Below, piece by piece: positions 1-11,130 of a stretch of DNA of 64,000 nt (position 1 is its first letter; each line of letters starts with the position of its first letter). The stretch is from Anas platyrhynchos (taxonomy: Eukaryota > Chordata > Aves > Anseriformes > Anatidae). The notes beneath the pieces are model-generated. The model saw nothing but the letters and a program-made list of their open reading frames with translations, did no database searches and was not told where the DNA came from. A program made the translations under genes and the position numbers. Location of the stretch: contig NC_092600.1 in NCBI RefSeq assembly GCF_047663525.1, positions 1,918,001-1,982,000 of the forward strand, in the 5' to 3' direction.

Positions 1-2760
1 TGCTCATCTCCCGTCAGTGCACGGCCATGGCTGCGGTTGCACTTTGATGTGTTTCAGAAACAGCAGCTCCAAGTTCACAAAGTCAGAAGCCTGCCTTACA
101 CCGAGCTGGGAGATTCAATTAAACAAACAAACAAACAACAACAACAAAAACCCACAAGCCCCATCTGCCTGCAGCAGGGCTGGCACACCCCAAAGCCCTG
201 CGCTCCCCGCAGCAGTCCTGGCTCCTATAGTTCAAGCTTGTTGCTGCTGCCAACCTGGGCTTTGCCTCTTCTAGGGCCTTGCAGCAGCTTCCAGCAGCAT
301 GGCGAGCTCCACATCCCCAGGACAGGCTGAATCCAGCGCTTCCTGGCGAGGCAGGAGCTGTCACAGCTCCAGGTGACTTGTGAGCACCTTCCCTCCCTTC
401 GGACCAGACATCACACCTGGGGCTGGGGTGAGTGGTGCTGCTGCTCAGCCCGTGAGCACGTCGTTTTCTCTGACTCCGCGGCAGGTTGGTGACAGCTGCC
501 TGGTTTCCACCAGCATGGGCTCGCGCAGAAACTACCGCAAGAACTGAAAACAGGGGAAACGGCTGAGGAAGCATTTGGTTTCTAGGAAATACTTCAGAAA
601 GCCCGCTTGACACGAGGTGGTGGTGTTCAGAGCAGCCACTGCCAGGGACTGGGTGTTCTTGAAGCGCTGGCTCGATGCACAGATAGAGGCAACCGCATCT
701 CCCGCCCCATCGGCTGGGCTGGGAGAGCTCAGCACTGCTCAGCACCGGGACCGGGTGCCTGGAGCAGAGCAGGGCTGCGGTTGGGTTGGTGCTGTCATGC
801 TCTGGGGGGGCTGAGCAGCTCTGTCCCCCGCTGGGGGGTCTGGGGCTCAGTCCTGCAAATGCACCCGGGCTTCCTTTGGCAGTGCTGTGTCCTTTCCACC
901 TTTCTCCTACACATTTGCAAATCAAACTCTTCATGTGTCTTTGAGGAGGAGGTTGCCAAGAAATATCTATCTGCTCAAAATAAGGATTTTTAAACCCATG
1001 CTGGTGTCATAAGAAAAACGCCCTGGGCTGCTAATCCGTAGGTAGTGTTGCCTCTTAGTCGAACACTTGACCCATCTATTTTCTGAATGCAAAGTCACAC
1101 CAGTCTGCAATTTGGGTTTAATTTTTCTCACATCGTTATTCACTGATCACTTCCTTTGAAGTTGGTTCTTTGCAGGTTATTTCCAGTGTGACACTTTTCC
1201 ATTCCTACCGCACCAGGCTTAAATTTGAAGACAGACACGTGAGTAAGTCCTGGGCACGGAGACAGCCTCTGTAAACAAAACGACACAAACGTGTTCTGGT
1301 GCCAAAAAGAAACAGAACAGAGAGGCTACACCCACAACAGCCAGAAAGGACACAAACCCATTTTTTCCTGCCGCCTCAACCACCTCAGCTCGCCAGGGTT
1401 CCCAGCAGCGAGCATCCCCTGCAAGCAGCGGTGCCATGGGCAGGTGCTGCAGAGGAACCCAGGTCTGATGGCACCCAGCTGGGTGAGCTGGGCATCAGCT
1501 GCAGCCTGTGACTCAAGCAGGCTGAGAGAGAGCATTGAGTGCTTGGCAGGGAGGGGTTGTTTCCTCGAAAACAGCTTGCCCTTATTTAAAACACTTTTAT
1601 TAAAAAAAGTAGATGTTAAAATACCCCGAGTGACATTAAAACAGAGTCCTTGTTTTCACTGCTGCACAGCGAGCTGATGGGGTATCCTTGTGAAGGGGGC
1701 AGGAAAATAGAAGTGCCCTCATCTCCTTGGCTTGTTACTCGTGGTAAGTACAAGGTATTTCAGCCACTTTTATAACCGGGGGCAGACGGACCCCATGGCT
1801 CCCCATCCAGACATCACAGCCCCTGCCGCATCCCAGCCCCAGGACAAGCGATGCATGTGGAGGCGCTGGGCTGAGGAGGGCCCCAGATGCCCAGAGCTTG
1901 AGGGATGTTGGAACGACTGCCCCCAAAGTGTGAGAGAGGAAAACCTGTGGATGCTCTACATGCAAAGGGAAGTCACAGAGCTCCTCTCTGAGCTGGCAGA
2001 AGACCAGCATCTGAAGGGCAAGGAGACCTTTGCAAATGAAAGTTCACAGAGGACAGGAAAAAGAGAGAGAGAGAGAGATTCTTGCTGCTGCTGTTGTTCG
2101 CACGGCAGCTCTGGGAGCAGCGAGCAGTGAGCACCCAGCAGCCGGAGCCTACCCGAGGGTGGCCGAGCAACAGCGAGAGCAGCTCTGGGGGAAAGGGACA
2201 GCACGGGGCAAGACTGGTGCACCTCAAGCCCCGGGTGATTCAGTGTGTTTGGGAACAAGGTCTGTATGCACCCTTATTTTAACCAAAAGATACTTTGCGG
2301 GGAGCCTGTGCCCTGGGGCTGAGCTGAGTCACCCTGTGGTGCCCGCACACCTGAAACCTGGGGTGTGCAGCACATCGAAGCAAGTCATTGCTGACTTCTA
2401 TTCTCAGCAACATTTTCCCCTGGAAGCCACCAGCATCGCTCACCTGTGTCCATGTGTTCCCAGAATATGCGGGCTGCGAGGACCTGGGGGTCTGGCTGGG
2501 GGCTTCCCGTGGAGGCAGCGGGCAAACCCTGCTCGTTCCCAAGGGACTGATCCCATTCTTTTCCAGCTGCTTGTTGCAGGCCTGCAGCTCAATGTCTGAG
2601 TTTGGCTGGGATTTGCATGTAGAAGCCAGTATCAAAATTCCATTAAAATGAGGTGGCAACGAAGGTAGAATTTTACTGTCACGAGTTTTTTGTCATAAAA
2701 GAGACCTACCCCAGCAGCAAAGCAGTGCTTGAAGAAACCATTTGGAGCTGGCAATGATGC

Positions 2761-2779
2761 TTTTTTTTTTTTTTTTTTT
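2761..2779. repeat. Poly-T tract
   Basis: A run of 19 T residues, a simple repeat and possibly the tail of an old retroposed sequence on the minus strand. No flanking element is recognised. Confidence 0.9.
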
Positions 2780-4327
2780 AAATGGTGTCTTCTGCTAGAG
2801 GTGTTCTGTGATGGAGCAGCCCTCACTTCTGCAAGTGTCAGGCATGAGCAGAACTTCTCGTGTGAAGTGGATCGGTTGCAGACGTGTAAACTCCTGAGAT
2901 GTTGCATTATTAAATCGATCAAGTATAACTTGAACAGTGTTGCTTATAAGTAATAGTCATAGTGCAAATAGTTAATACCTAACTTTGCATTTTTATGTGT
3001 TTTAATTCAAATAGGGAAATGCTGTTGTTATTGGGGAGCTGCAGAAGCAGAAGGGCGGCTGCGTAAGGACGTGCTCTGCAGAAACGAGAGGTTCGGCTGA
3101 GTAACAGTAGGATGAAGGACGTTTCTGATGAGTGATCTGAGTCCTGGCTAGATCACAGAACAAAGAAGTCGCTTGAACTTCTGGAAATTGCACTCTGCTG
3201 GATTTCCAGCCCGCAGAGCAGAGCTGGCAGCACGGGACAGCCCTGCGGGGATGGGGAGCAGGCGCCGCACCGAGACCCTCCGACCATGGCATGGTGTGGG
3301 GATGCTGCACGGCCACATCCTGCTGCTGGTCCCTGCTGCAGCATGGCATTCAGCTGGGAAACTGCGGTAAGTTCATCCTCGTTGCATTTTATGACCCTTT
3401 TCTGGGAGTGAAGACTGGACTGCACAGGAAGCTGAGGCAAGGCAATGACCACTGCGTGCGCTCTCAGCTCCTGCTGCTCTGCAACCACAGCCTCACCGCA
3501 GGCTTGTTATCAGAGGGAGGTCTCTCTCACTACATCACACCTCTCTCTTTTCTATTTTCAAGCTAATAAGCCTTCCTTTATACCATCTCAAATGCTAAAA
3601 TACTTTGTAAACTCCTCTCACTATAGACTGGTGTTAAGTGACTGCTGCATGCAGCACCTTGTCACCAAGGTGAAGCCAAAAGGTAAGTGTATTTCCATTA
3701 CACCACTTGGAGATTGCCAGGGGCATTGAGGCGGCCTCCCTTCTGGCTGGTGGGAATGTGATTGGCACCAACCATGAGGTTTTTTCACCATTCAGTTGAA
3801 ATATGCAGTTTTTGGAAGGCAGTGTTTGAGCTGAGGAAGAACCACTAGTTTTATACTTGGAAATTGCAATTGGGTTTGGGGGAGGACGGTGGCTTTCCAA
3901 GAGCACGGTGCCTGGATTTGCAGAGGGGATGCAGGTGTCAGGCACCCACAGGCGTGGGCTGGAGCTGAGTACCAGAAATCTTCTGGGACACCCCAGGAGA
4001 GCGTCCAGGCGGTGACACAGGTGGCGTTTTGACAGAGAGCTGAGGGGGAGGGAGGCAGGGGCAGGATGCTCCCACCCCTCTGCTCTGTCTGCGGGTGCTC
4101 AGCCAGGCCCTGTAGGCAGAGAGGCCCCGCTGGGTGCTGTCCTGCACGGAGCATTCAGGCCCTGTCGTGAGGGTGGGGAAAAAACATTCATAACAAGCCA
4201 TAAAACTTTAAAAACCTCGCATGTGAAGTGTATCACAGATCAAATATGCTTTAGGACACGCGAGCCCAACACTTATGGAAGTTGTTAGAATTAAGATTGT
4301 GCTGCTGCCAAGAACATGAGATCCAGA

Positions 4328-4377
4328 TTTCTTTTCCTTTTTTTTTTTTTCTTTTTTTTTTTCTTTTTTTTTTTTTT
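4328..4377. repeat. T-rich low-complexity tract
   Basis: About 50 bases of nearly pure T interrupted by single C residues, a low-complexity pyrimidine tract. Confidence 0.9.
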
Positions 4378-5879
4378 CCATTGCCTTTGAGAATGCTCAG
4401 AGCGTTGTGCTTGAAAAGTCTTGAAGTCTGGATGAAGATTCAAATAACTTAGGAAATTGGATATGGAGAAATGGGGTGATTTCAGGATTGTTTCTGAGCA
4501 GAATTAGGCTGGGGTTCTGCAGACCTCAAGTCTTTTCGAATTGCATTTTTCAAATGAATTCTTTTATACCTGTCACACGTGGTTCCTGGCGATGGCAGCC
4601 ATGGTTCTAGTCTGTGGATTACTGATGGAGCGTTAACGCAAACAAATGATTTAATGCTTGACATTTCTCCCCTTCACTTCTTTTTTAGTAAAGTATTTTT
4701 TAACGATTTTTCCATTCTGTATGGTGGTTACTAGTGCTATTGTTAGAGAAACGTATGGCACCTTTTAATAAGAACGATGCTCTTTGCCCACTACAGCTCT
4801 CTGCATTCATGACTCAAGGATGTGGCTAACAGCTCTATCTTTAAAGAGGAAAAAAAAAGCTAGAAATATTTCAGCTGTGATAAATAGGTACTGTAACCTC
4901 AGTGTCTGTCCTGTTTCCTCACTCTTTGATAAAGTTATGGGAAGAAAGAAATAATTTCAGTGCTGAAGGTGTGTCTGGCTGTGTCTTTGGGTAAAATCCC
5001 ATGGGCTAGGTGTGTGCAAGTCTTCTCCCTAACATCACTGCAGCAGGGACTTTCAGATTGCCATGGTGGTAGATGATTGTGGTGATCATTCTAAAAGAGA
5101 CCTCTTCATTTTTCCATAGAATCATTGACATTAAGAGCAACCTGCATCAGAGTCTTTGTTTTTAATGTTTCTGCCCAGCTGTGGTTGTTTTATTATGGGA
5201 TACGTACTCTGATTAAGATGTTAAGATCCAGATGTGGGGCAGTGGGGTAGAATTAATTTTTTGCTTGGTTAAATGCTTGGTTCTTTTACCCTGTAGAAGC
5301 ATGTGGGATGCCAGGCATGGCCCTGACCTTGAGGGTTTGTGGCTTGCCAGGGGCTGGGGCCATCTCTGTCCCCAGGGACCTTTCCCTCACCCCAAGTGTG
5401 AGGCCAGCCCTGTTCAGTGGGTGCAAACCACAGGCAGCCTCAGTGAAAGTCCTCCTTGGTTATAATTGTATCTAATGGGTTTTAGATGACATGAGAAAGG
5501 AAAGGAAGGCCACTTTTCCTGCTAAATCCCACCGTTTGTGTGTCCATGCAAGTGCTGGGTCTGATTCCCTTCCATTTTACTGTTCGCCCCGCTCTCGGCC
5601 GACCACTGCGAGACGGTGACGTGGGGTGCCCAGTGTAGGGACAGCAGGAAGGGAGGGCTGGGCTGCTCGTATAATTTGCACCAGAAGTCTGATTCATCTG
5701 TTGGAACAGAAACTTGCAGTATTACTTGTTTCCACTTAAAGCTCCTGGTCGGGATGTGAGAGCTCTCTGCAGTGCTTTATGAATGTTACGTGCTTCAGCT
5801 GCTGTTGCGCGCTGCTTGGAGGGGTTGATAACGCCAGGCAGGAGCTGGGGTAGGACAGGAACTATTGGGATAAAAGTGC

Positions 5880-5975
5880 TGAACAGGGATAAAAAGCACA
5901 CAGGCTGCCCAGAAAGGTGGTGGAGCCTCCATCCTGGGGGATCTCCCAAACCTGTGTGCCCCAACACCTGCCACA
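5880..5975 (+). mobile_element. CR1 LINE fragment, sense
   Basis: The stretch beginning GGCTGCCCAGAAAGGTGGTG and continuing into a 'gagcctccatcctggg'-type sequence matches the end of the CR1 reverse-transcriptase reading frame, which reads roughly W-x-x-LPREVV-x-x-PSLE-x-FK in intact copies. It is short and degraded. It is recognised from knowledge of avian CR1, not by alignment. Confidence 0.6.
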
Positions 5976-5999
5976 GGAGGGGTGAGAGGGGAGAGCAGC

Positions 6000-6125
6000 C
6001 CGGCCTTTGCACTTGCCCTTGTTGAACTTCACGAGGTCCCTCTCGGCCAAACCTTCCAGCCTCTGCAGGTCCCTCTGAACAGCAGCACGGCCCCTTGGGG
6101 TGTCAGCCACTCTGTGCCATCATCC
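6000..6125 (-). mobile_element. CR1 LINE fragment, antisense
   Basis: The plus strand reads 'gttgaacttcacgaggtccc' and then 'cctctgcaggtccctctgaa'. This is the reverse complement of an internal part of CR1 ORF2, upstream of the 3' end. It therefore lies opposite to the sense fragment just to its left, so these are either two insertions or a rearranged one. Confidence 0.6.
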
Positions 6126-7326
6126 TGGTGACCGATGAATAAGATGAACGGGACAGTTGGGATGACACACACTTCCCACGTGTGATCTGGAAATCACACA
6201 CACAATTTCTCTGGAAATAAGGTGGTGCTGAAACAGAATGTGAAACTACTGCAAGTTACTGGGTAGATCACCTTCAATTTCTCATCTGCAATTCTGAATG
6301 AAATTTTATTAGTTTACAAGTTGAGGTTAAGTCCCTGAGTGTTGTCCTTGTGTAATGAGCTGGGATTTTACTGCTTTCCCTACCCGGAGTTGTGGAGCTT
6401 TTCTGTGCTTTGCGGCTTGGATGGTTTCCGAGCAAAAGCAAGGCCCAGTTCTCACAAAGTAGTCATTTTTGTTGTACAAATCACTCTTGTTCATGGGGGA
6501 AGAAGTCAAACACTGACTGTCATGATCTGGAGCTAACCTAGGCAGAACTAATGCATCCATAAAGAAGGAACTGCTGCTACGTACCCGATATAAATGGTTA
6601 AGGTTTAATTCTAACTTGGTTTCCTTTTCTTGGTGCAGGGGCTGCAGGTGTATGTGTTGAGAAGTAAATATCTGTACAGAGATAATAAGCTCGAGCTATG
6701 AGTGGGCAGTGGGTGGCTGTGGTTTTACCTCTTTGCGAACTTAAAACAAGAATGAATCATGCTGGGGATGCTATGGGACTTTCTGACAAGGTCAATGGCA
6801 TATCATAACACCATCGTTTCAGAGGTAAGCCCAAGCATCATGTCCAGAATTTTAAAAATTAAATTTAATTAAGTTAAAACTAATGTCTTGGAGAGCTGCG
6901 GGGGCAGACTGGGTGCTCTGAGGAAAAACCCAGACCTAGCTCAACAAACCTGACCGTAGGAGGTAATAGATTGATAGTCTTCACTATGAACTCCTTAAAA
7001 CCATGGACTCCTCCAGAATAAATGTCTTTCTGATAAAAACAAGTTTCTTCTGTCATCCCTGGTTCATACATTGACTGGTGCATACTTTCTGTGTTTCTGT
7101 CACGTTTGTGATTCTTAGAAAAGGACCCGGAAATGAATGCCAACAGATTCTGCTAATATGGATCAGTGAATGTGAAATGGGTGTGAATCAGTGAAATGTG
7201 TATTCGAACAGACTGGCTCCAGGCGCTTCTGAGGATTCATTCTGTTTTTTCCCATAGTGTTGGACAGGAGTATTTATTTCATCTCTAGGGTTTGTGAAGC
7301 TAAACTAAGTGCTCTTTGATTGCTTT

Positions 7327-7384
7327 CTGTTTCTTTTTTTTGTTGTTTTGTTTTGTTTGTTTGTTTGTTTTGTTTTGTTTTTTG
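7327..7384. repeat. GTTT/GTTTT simple repeat
   Basis: Successive GTTT and GTTTT units within a T-rich stretch, a low-complexity repeat. Confidence 0.85.
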
Positions 7385-8410
7385 AACAGTTATTGTCAGT
7401 GTATGGTTTAATTTCAGCTTCCAAACATCACCGTGGTGAGGGTGTTTCCAAAATGCTCATCTTGCATTGGATGCAGAAGGATGCAGACAGATAAACAGGC
7501 CCGCCTATCCCATCCCAAATGGTTTAACCCGGAGATGCCTGATGGTTTGAGGTCTTACTTATGTTTGGACTGTAGCATGGCAATTCAGCAGGTTTTCTGT
7601 CTGTGTACCATACATACCATGTCTCTCCCTCTCACCATCACTCAGTAAGCTACAAAAATCAGTTCTGACATCCCACTCTAGATACTGGTTAGTGATTAAG
7701 GCTTTATGGGAAATGGTGTGAACCTTCTGGTTTGTGTCTGCATATGAATTTTCTATATTTTTACATGTGATAAATCCTACTTTCATTATGAGTCATTTCC
7801 ATTATTGTTAGTGACTTGAACACATATCCTTGTCCAAAACTCATAGAAGCTGGGTAGGCCATGAGTGCCAGAGGGGAGAAGCACGTTCGATGGCAGCAAA
7901 CGCCTAAGCACCAAGATAAGCTTTACCTAGCAAAGTTATTTGCAATGATTCTGGGTTAGAAGACCATTCAGTGACTCGGTCACATTTTGTCACAGTAATT
8001 TCGAATCCTATCTCAGCCTTTTGTTAGAAGAACATCGGGTTATGAACTGATGCCAGCTAGTTCCTCTACGGTATGTGCCAGTTGTCTTTTGGCTCGTTGT
8101 CATGGCAAACTGTGTTTCTACCCAGATTTAGAGATGTCAGCAGTCTGGGTTCCCTGTGTTCCTCAAGTCTTGAGGACAGGGCTGTGCTGGGTCCCATCAA
8201 TTCCCGCTGGGCACCACAGACCTGAAGCCCCCCCCCCACTGTGGGATCACTTCCCAGCCCCGGCTAAAGCGAGTGAACACTTCTTCTGTCACTACGTGCC
8301 AAAACCCACAAGCCTCATGCCTTTCTCTGCATCCCTGGTGAGCTCAATTTCATGTTTGGTAACTGAGTGATACAAATGACAACACTTGGCTGAGCTTGGC
8401 ATGAAAGGTT

Positions 8411-8416
8411 TTTATT
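8411..8416 (-). terminator. Poly(A) signal of the IL-5-like gene
   Basis: The plus strand TTTATT gives AATAAA on the minus strand, about 120 nt after the stop codon of the IL-5-like cytokine. The implied 3' UTR is short and has no AUUUA pentamer cluster, unlike the two neighbouring cytokine genes. Confidence 0.7.
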
Positions 8417-8535
8417 GCTGTGCACAATTTACAATCACCCACTTGCATTAACACTTAGCACGGATTCTGGTTTGTAAGAGGCATCTCTTGTTTCCCCATC
8501 CCCAGCCGGCCCCAGTGCTGCCCATGGGACCTCTC

Positions 8536-8730
8536 CTAGAGCCACCTCTTGTGGTACCTCTGCCAGCAATTGAGGGAGCAGTTGTAGACGTCCAGATCCA
8601 CCTCGTTTCTCACAGTGCTGTTGCACGTGAGCTTCTCGTTGATCCATTCCAAGAATCTTATCATTTTTTTTTTAAATTCTGGGAACTCTACATCCTCAGT
8701 TTCACAGTTATTTTCATGGGTTGTTTTTTT
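8536..8730 (-). CDS. IL-5-like cytokine exon 4
   Basis: 64 codons plus TAG, with acceptor tttttccttag. Encodes helix D and a Cys-rich tail ending KRWL. It contains runs of 7 and 10 consecutive A in the coding strand; the reading frame given here needs exactly ten in the second run. Confidence 0.75.
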   Translation of the reverse strand, partial: KKTTHENNCETEDVEFPEFKKKMIRFLEWINEKLTCNSTVRNEVDLDVYNCSLNCWQRYHKRWL

Positions 8731-10998
8731 CTAAGGAAAAAGAGTAGATGCTGGTTGATACAAGAGTCACGGAACAATTCCACCCAAATGCTGCATGTTC
8801 TCCAGGACCTCCCCAACTCACTGGTACAGAGCTAGAAGCAGGCCAGCTGTCCTTCACTGGTCTCAGATAATTTCATCTTGCAGATTTAAGACAGGTCAGA
8901 GCATTTCACTTGTAATATCCAATTTCCCTTATAATACCCAAATTCTGGAGACACAAAGGGAGCCCAGGATGCGCTGTGTGGTCCCAGCAGCATCCCAGCC
9001 TGCTTGGTCTTAACCCTGGGGTTTCAGCTGCAGCAGTGTGGAGCTCAGCATCTGGGTATCGGTTTCGTCTGCAACTTGCAGGCATTAAGCAAACTGATGC
9101 ATATCTGTTTTTCTTCCAAAAAGAAGCCTGTTTCAGGTCAGCAAGTATAGCCACTTTGAGAATATATGCAAAATCTCTTTTCCGTCACCTTATTTTCTCT
9201 GTCTTTCTCTCTTTTTGCACCTAGTAAATCATCATAATTACTGCAGGTCTAAATATTAATATCATCTGTGTAAGAATGAGTTTGTGCATTATAGACAAAC
9301 CTTGATATTCTTCCATGGAGCTACAGCTGGTCCAAAATTAAAAAGGAAGAACAATTTCTTGGCTACCAGATCTCAAAACATTGACTTCGAGTTTACCAAA
9401 AAGTGAGTAAGAAATCGTGTGACAGGTGACACTTTACTGAACAACTTCCACTAACGTTCTCTAATTCCTTCAGGGAAAGTAACTTTTGGGGAACCTTGGT
9501 GGCGATGTCTTCTCAGCATATCCATAGACTTAACTAAAGGCTCATGCCTTATCCACCATCATATGTAAAAACTGGTGCAATCCAAGGGCTGCAGCAGCCT
9601 TGCCTGGCTGGGAAAGATCCACTGTTTGCAGTGTCTGGGATTGCTTTGCGTGTGTCCAAGAGAACTAATGAGACATCGAAAACAATCCCCAAGAGGATAA
9701 ATCCCCAACCTGGATAAACTGATAACTGCAGGAAAATGTTTGAAACTAAAATTAAATCAATAGTGAAAGCTTACCTTCAAAACTGAACAGATGTCTTCTA
9801 GCTTTTTAATTTGTTTTGAAACTACACTCATACATTCAGATGATTGGTTCAGTTTATTTAGCACTTCAATAAACTTGTTGGTGTTCTTGTGTGCACAGTC
9901 TGTGATCTAGGAGAAAAAGGGAGAGCAAATGGTGTTCTACTTTACAGAAAGAAGAACAAAGGAACTGGTAATAAACCATGTTTAATAAATCAACTATAAT
10001 TTTCTCTGGAAATCTGAACTTCTTTTATCTGAAGTCTTTTTCATACCTTTTTAAGAAGTCATATTGTAAGTGCAGTATTCGAAACTATTACAACCACAAA
10101 CTTTGCAATAAAAGTGCTCCAGTTTCTGCTAGTGGGGATTTTGACAACATTTCAAATTTGATCCAATTCTATTGAAATCAGAGAGAGTTTTTTGTTTGTT
10201 TCTTTGTTTTCCTTAGATATAGGACGTTTACTGATAGCTGCTTTGAGCATTTTCCTTTGTATTGCATCAGTTAGTGAACAGATCTTACAAACATCAACAG
10301 AACTTTCTCCTGAAAAGTATTACAAAGAACTTAGAAAACTGAAGAAAGGCATGCCATTTGTAACTGAGAGCAGTTAGGACTAGCCACAGTCAAGCAATCT
10401 TTTAAAAATTGGGCGTGATGTGTTCAGAAAGCAAGAGGAGCGCTGCTGACTTGTAGAGGAAAGGCTGTCCCCTGAGCCAGCCGATGCTCTTCCCATCAGC
10501 GGTGGCTCTGTGCCCCTCTTAGAACAAATTTTTGGGTTCAGAGCCCTCTTCCCATTCCCTCACGGCTCCCAGAACCACGGCTCTTTGCCAGCCCAGCAAT
10601 CCCTCTCTTAGCTGCTGTTCTATATGTTGCCTTTAAATGTCTTCAGACCTCTCCTCTCAGCGGTTATACTTTAAGCTTATAATCCATGAGTCTCCTTGGA
10701 GAATAGAATAAGAAATAGCAGCTCCTTACCGTTAGGTTGACCGGTGTGCAGAAATATCCCTGAAAAAGACAGAAATCAGCGTGTTACAAATTTTAAATCA
10801 TCTCAAAAATCAAGCCTGGGGTGGGGGAAGCGGAAAATTATTTACATTAGAAGATGTATTTGTAGAGTCCAGTAAGCAAATTATTTCCTTAATTAATGTA
10901 GTTTTATCGATCTTCTGCAGATATGGCGTTTCTTTCAGAGGAATAAAGTAACTGGATGCCCTACAGCTGAGCAGTAACAAGAACATATAAAGATACAT
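8536..10998 (-). CDS. IL-5-like (KK34-type) secreted four-helix cytokine
   Basis: Four coding exons are seen: 10998-10846, 10759-10730, 9906-9775 and 8730-8536, all phase 0, giving 169 residues. Residues 1-15 form a signal peptide (MYLYMFLLLLSCRAS). Helix A carries LIKEIICLLDS, which lines up with the LVKETLALLS of mammalian IL-5; its Glu corresponds to the residue that contacts the shared beta-common receptor in this family. The very short exon 2 (30 nt) and the 132-nt exon 3 resemble IL-5 (33 and 129 nt). Helix D lies in exon 4 around EFKKKMIRFLEWI. Four potential N-glycosylation sites precede the tail and one lies within it. The C-terminal tail after helix D, about 30 residues with three Cys, is unusually long. 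The likely role is a haematopoietic growth factor acting on eosinophil- or lymphocyte-type cells; this is inferred from family. Chicken has an IL-5-like gene called KK34 near IL3/CSF2, and I think this is its counterpart, but a divergent paralogue is possible. Confidence 0.65.
9775..9906 (-). CDS. IL-5-like cytokine exon 3
   Basis: 44 codons beginning ITDCAHKNTNKF and ending SVLK, with three Cys. The acceptor is tttttctcctag and the donor is AAG|GTAAGC. Encodes the helix B to C region. Confidence 0.8.
10730..10759 (-). CDS. IL-5-like cytokine exon 2 (30 nt micro-exon)
   Basis: Encodes GYFCTPVNLT. The acceptor has a good pyrimidine tract (tctttttcag) and the donor is ACG|GTAAGG. Its length equals exon 2 of the CSF2-like gene at 25725-25696. 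Confidence 0.8.
10846..10998 (-). CDS. IL-5-like cytokine exon 1
   Basis: Codons 1-51: signal peptide, N-terminal segment and helix A. The ATG at 10998 is the first ATG after the TATA box. The donor is AAT|GTAAAT. Another in-frame ATG four codons later is less likely because it would shorten the signal peptide. Confidence 0.75.
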
Positions 10999-11085
10999 TT
11001 TAATGGTGTTGTATCTGGGAGCTCAAGTTTGGTCTGAAATCTGCCTTGAGTTCAAGCTCCTCTCCCTTGGCAGATGCTAAGCTCA

Positions 11086-11130
11086 CTTATATAGAGAAGC
11101 TTAGTAAGGGCAGGATGTGATTACTATCTT
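11086..11130 (-). promoter_or_regulatory. IL-5-like gene promoter: TATA, degenerate CLE0, GATA
   Basis: On the minus strand, TATATAAG lies at 11093-11086, about 90 nt before the ATG. Upstream, 11111-11125 reads as an Ets/AP-1-like element agreeing at 11 of 15 positions with the CLE0 of the two neighbouring cytokine genes. A double GATA motif (AGATAAGATA) is at about 11125-11134. GATA sites are a known feature of the mammalian IL5 promoter. Confidence 0.6.

Larger units (their letters stand above)
1..8400. other. Intergenic flank, no gene recognised
   Basis: This is the 3' flank of the IL-5-like cytokine. Long open frames exist on both strands, the longest being 271 codons on the minus strand at 119-934, but none shows a recognisable domain, a coherent exon structure or a credible start. 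The stretch holds poly-T runs (2761-2779, 4328-4377), a T/G-rich tract (7327-7384) and two CR1 LINE fragments between about 5880 and 6125. In mammals the neighbour on this side of CSF2 is P4HA2; I see no prolyl hydroxylase exon here. Confidence 0.6.

Noticed and set aside
119..934. Long minus-strand open frame (271 codons)
   Set aside because: No domain, low-complexity end in simple repeats, no exon structure; long GC-rich frames arise by chance.
5105..5160. Possible CR1 tail (CATAGAATCATTGACATT)
   Set aside because: Only a short match, with no adjoining CR1 sequence.
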